From: Osmia lignaria lignaria
Lineage: Eukaryota > Arthropoda > Insecta > Hymenoptera > Megachilidae
Length of the DNA: 64,000 bases
Assembly (NCBI RefSeq): GCF_051020975.1
Contig: NW_027478167.1
Location: forward strand, 13,313,501 to 13,377,500
Direction: 5' to 3'
Part shown: positions 63,656-64,000 of the stretch, piece after piece
How the letters are laid out: each line of letters opens with the position of its first letter
How positions within the stretch are numbered: the stretch's first letter is position 1
Notes under the pieces: generated by a model
Told to the model about the DNA's origin: nothing
Database searches by the model: none
The model's input: only the letters and a program-made list of their open reading frames with translations
Position numbers and translations under genes: made by a program

Positions 63656-64000
63656 AATCGTAAAATTTTGTATTTCAAACTCTTTAGATCTTTAGAGTGT
63701 TATTTTCATTATTAACACGCATCACATTCGATACCCACATCACTCTCCCACCCGGCGCGTGCGGGAGAGCGAATTCGGGCGTCGCCAACGTATTTGTTTG
63801 TTTGTTCGATCGTTGACGACACGATCGCGTCCAAGGACGGAAACCGTCGGAGAAACGCCCAGTGGCACGCTCCTCTCGACGGTCGGGCGTAAAGTACATT
63901 TAAAAACCTTGAAAAGTACGAACGCACACAAGGAATGCGAGCGCGCGTCCTGTCGCTGAATCGTGGGTTGCGAGATTCGAACAGACACACGGCCGGCGAC
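63656..64000 (-). other. ITS1, 3' part (runs off the window)
   Basis: Sequence immediately upstream of 5.8S on the minus strand must be the 3' end of ITS1, which should lead to 18S beyond the right edge of the window. At least 345 bp are present. Overlapping open frames on both strands at 63,684-63,990 are chance frames in a spacer. No 18S sequence is visible yet. Confidence 0.88.

Noticed and set aside
63377..63990. Overlapping frames near the right edge
   Set aside because: They overlap 5.8S, ITS1 and the end of ITS2 on both strands, and no coding signal is seen.

Overview
This window looks like repetitive heterochromatin from an insect genome, most probably Hymenoptera and perhaps a bee. 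The assignment rests on the 5.8S and 28S rRNA sequence as I recognise it from memory. No protein-coding gene can be supported anywhere in the window.

Positions 1 to about 60,008 are one uninterrupted, head-to-tail satellite DNA array. The monomer is 322 bp and there are about 187 copies, all in the same orientation. The array runs off the left edge of the window, so it is longer than 60 kb. Monomer length is very strictly kept: comparing a fixed anchor across the array shows only ten net length changes (-1, -1, +1, -3, -3, -1, +3, +3, -3, -1). Substitutions are common and fall into recurring haplotypes. These haplotypes reveal nested larger duplications that are exact or near-exact multiples of 322 bp: 2-, 3-, 4-, 6-, 7-, 8- and 10-monomer periods in different parts of the array. 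From about 52.8 kb to the right end the monomers belong to a more diverged subfamily.

At about 60,008 the array ends abruptly inside a 28S rRNA gene. From there to the right edge the sequence is a minus-strand ribosomal RNA unit: the 5' 1.76 kb of 28S (60,008-61,770), a long ITS2 (61,771-63,498), a complete 5.8S (63,499-63,655) and part of ITS1 (63,656-64,000). The 18S gene should lie beyond the window. The 3' half of 28S is missing and satellite takes its place. Several bases in the 28S fragment differ from positions I remember as nearly invariant, so this unit may be a decaying rDNA copy at a satellite/rDNA boundary.

The many 74-residue open frames in the array are a by-product of the repeat. 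Most begin at TTG, the monomer length is not a multiple of three, and whole subfamilies carry stops in this frame. The most interesting points are the layered higher-order structure with near-fixed monomer length, the satellite-28S breakpoint, and a splice-acceptor-like motif repeated in most monomers.
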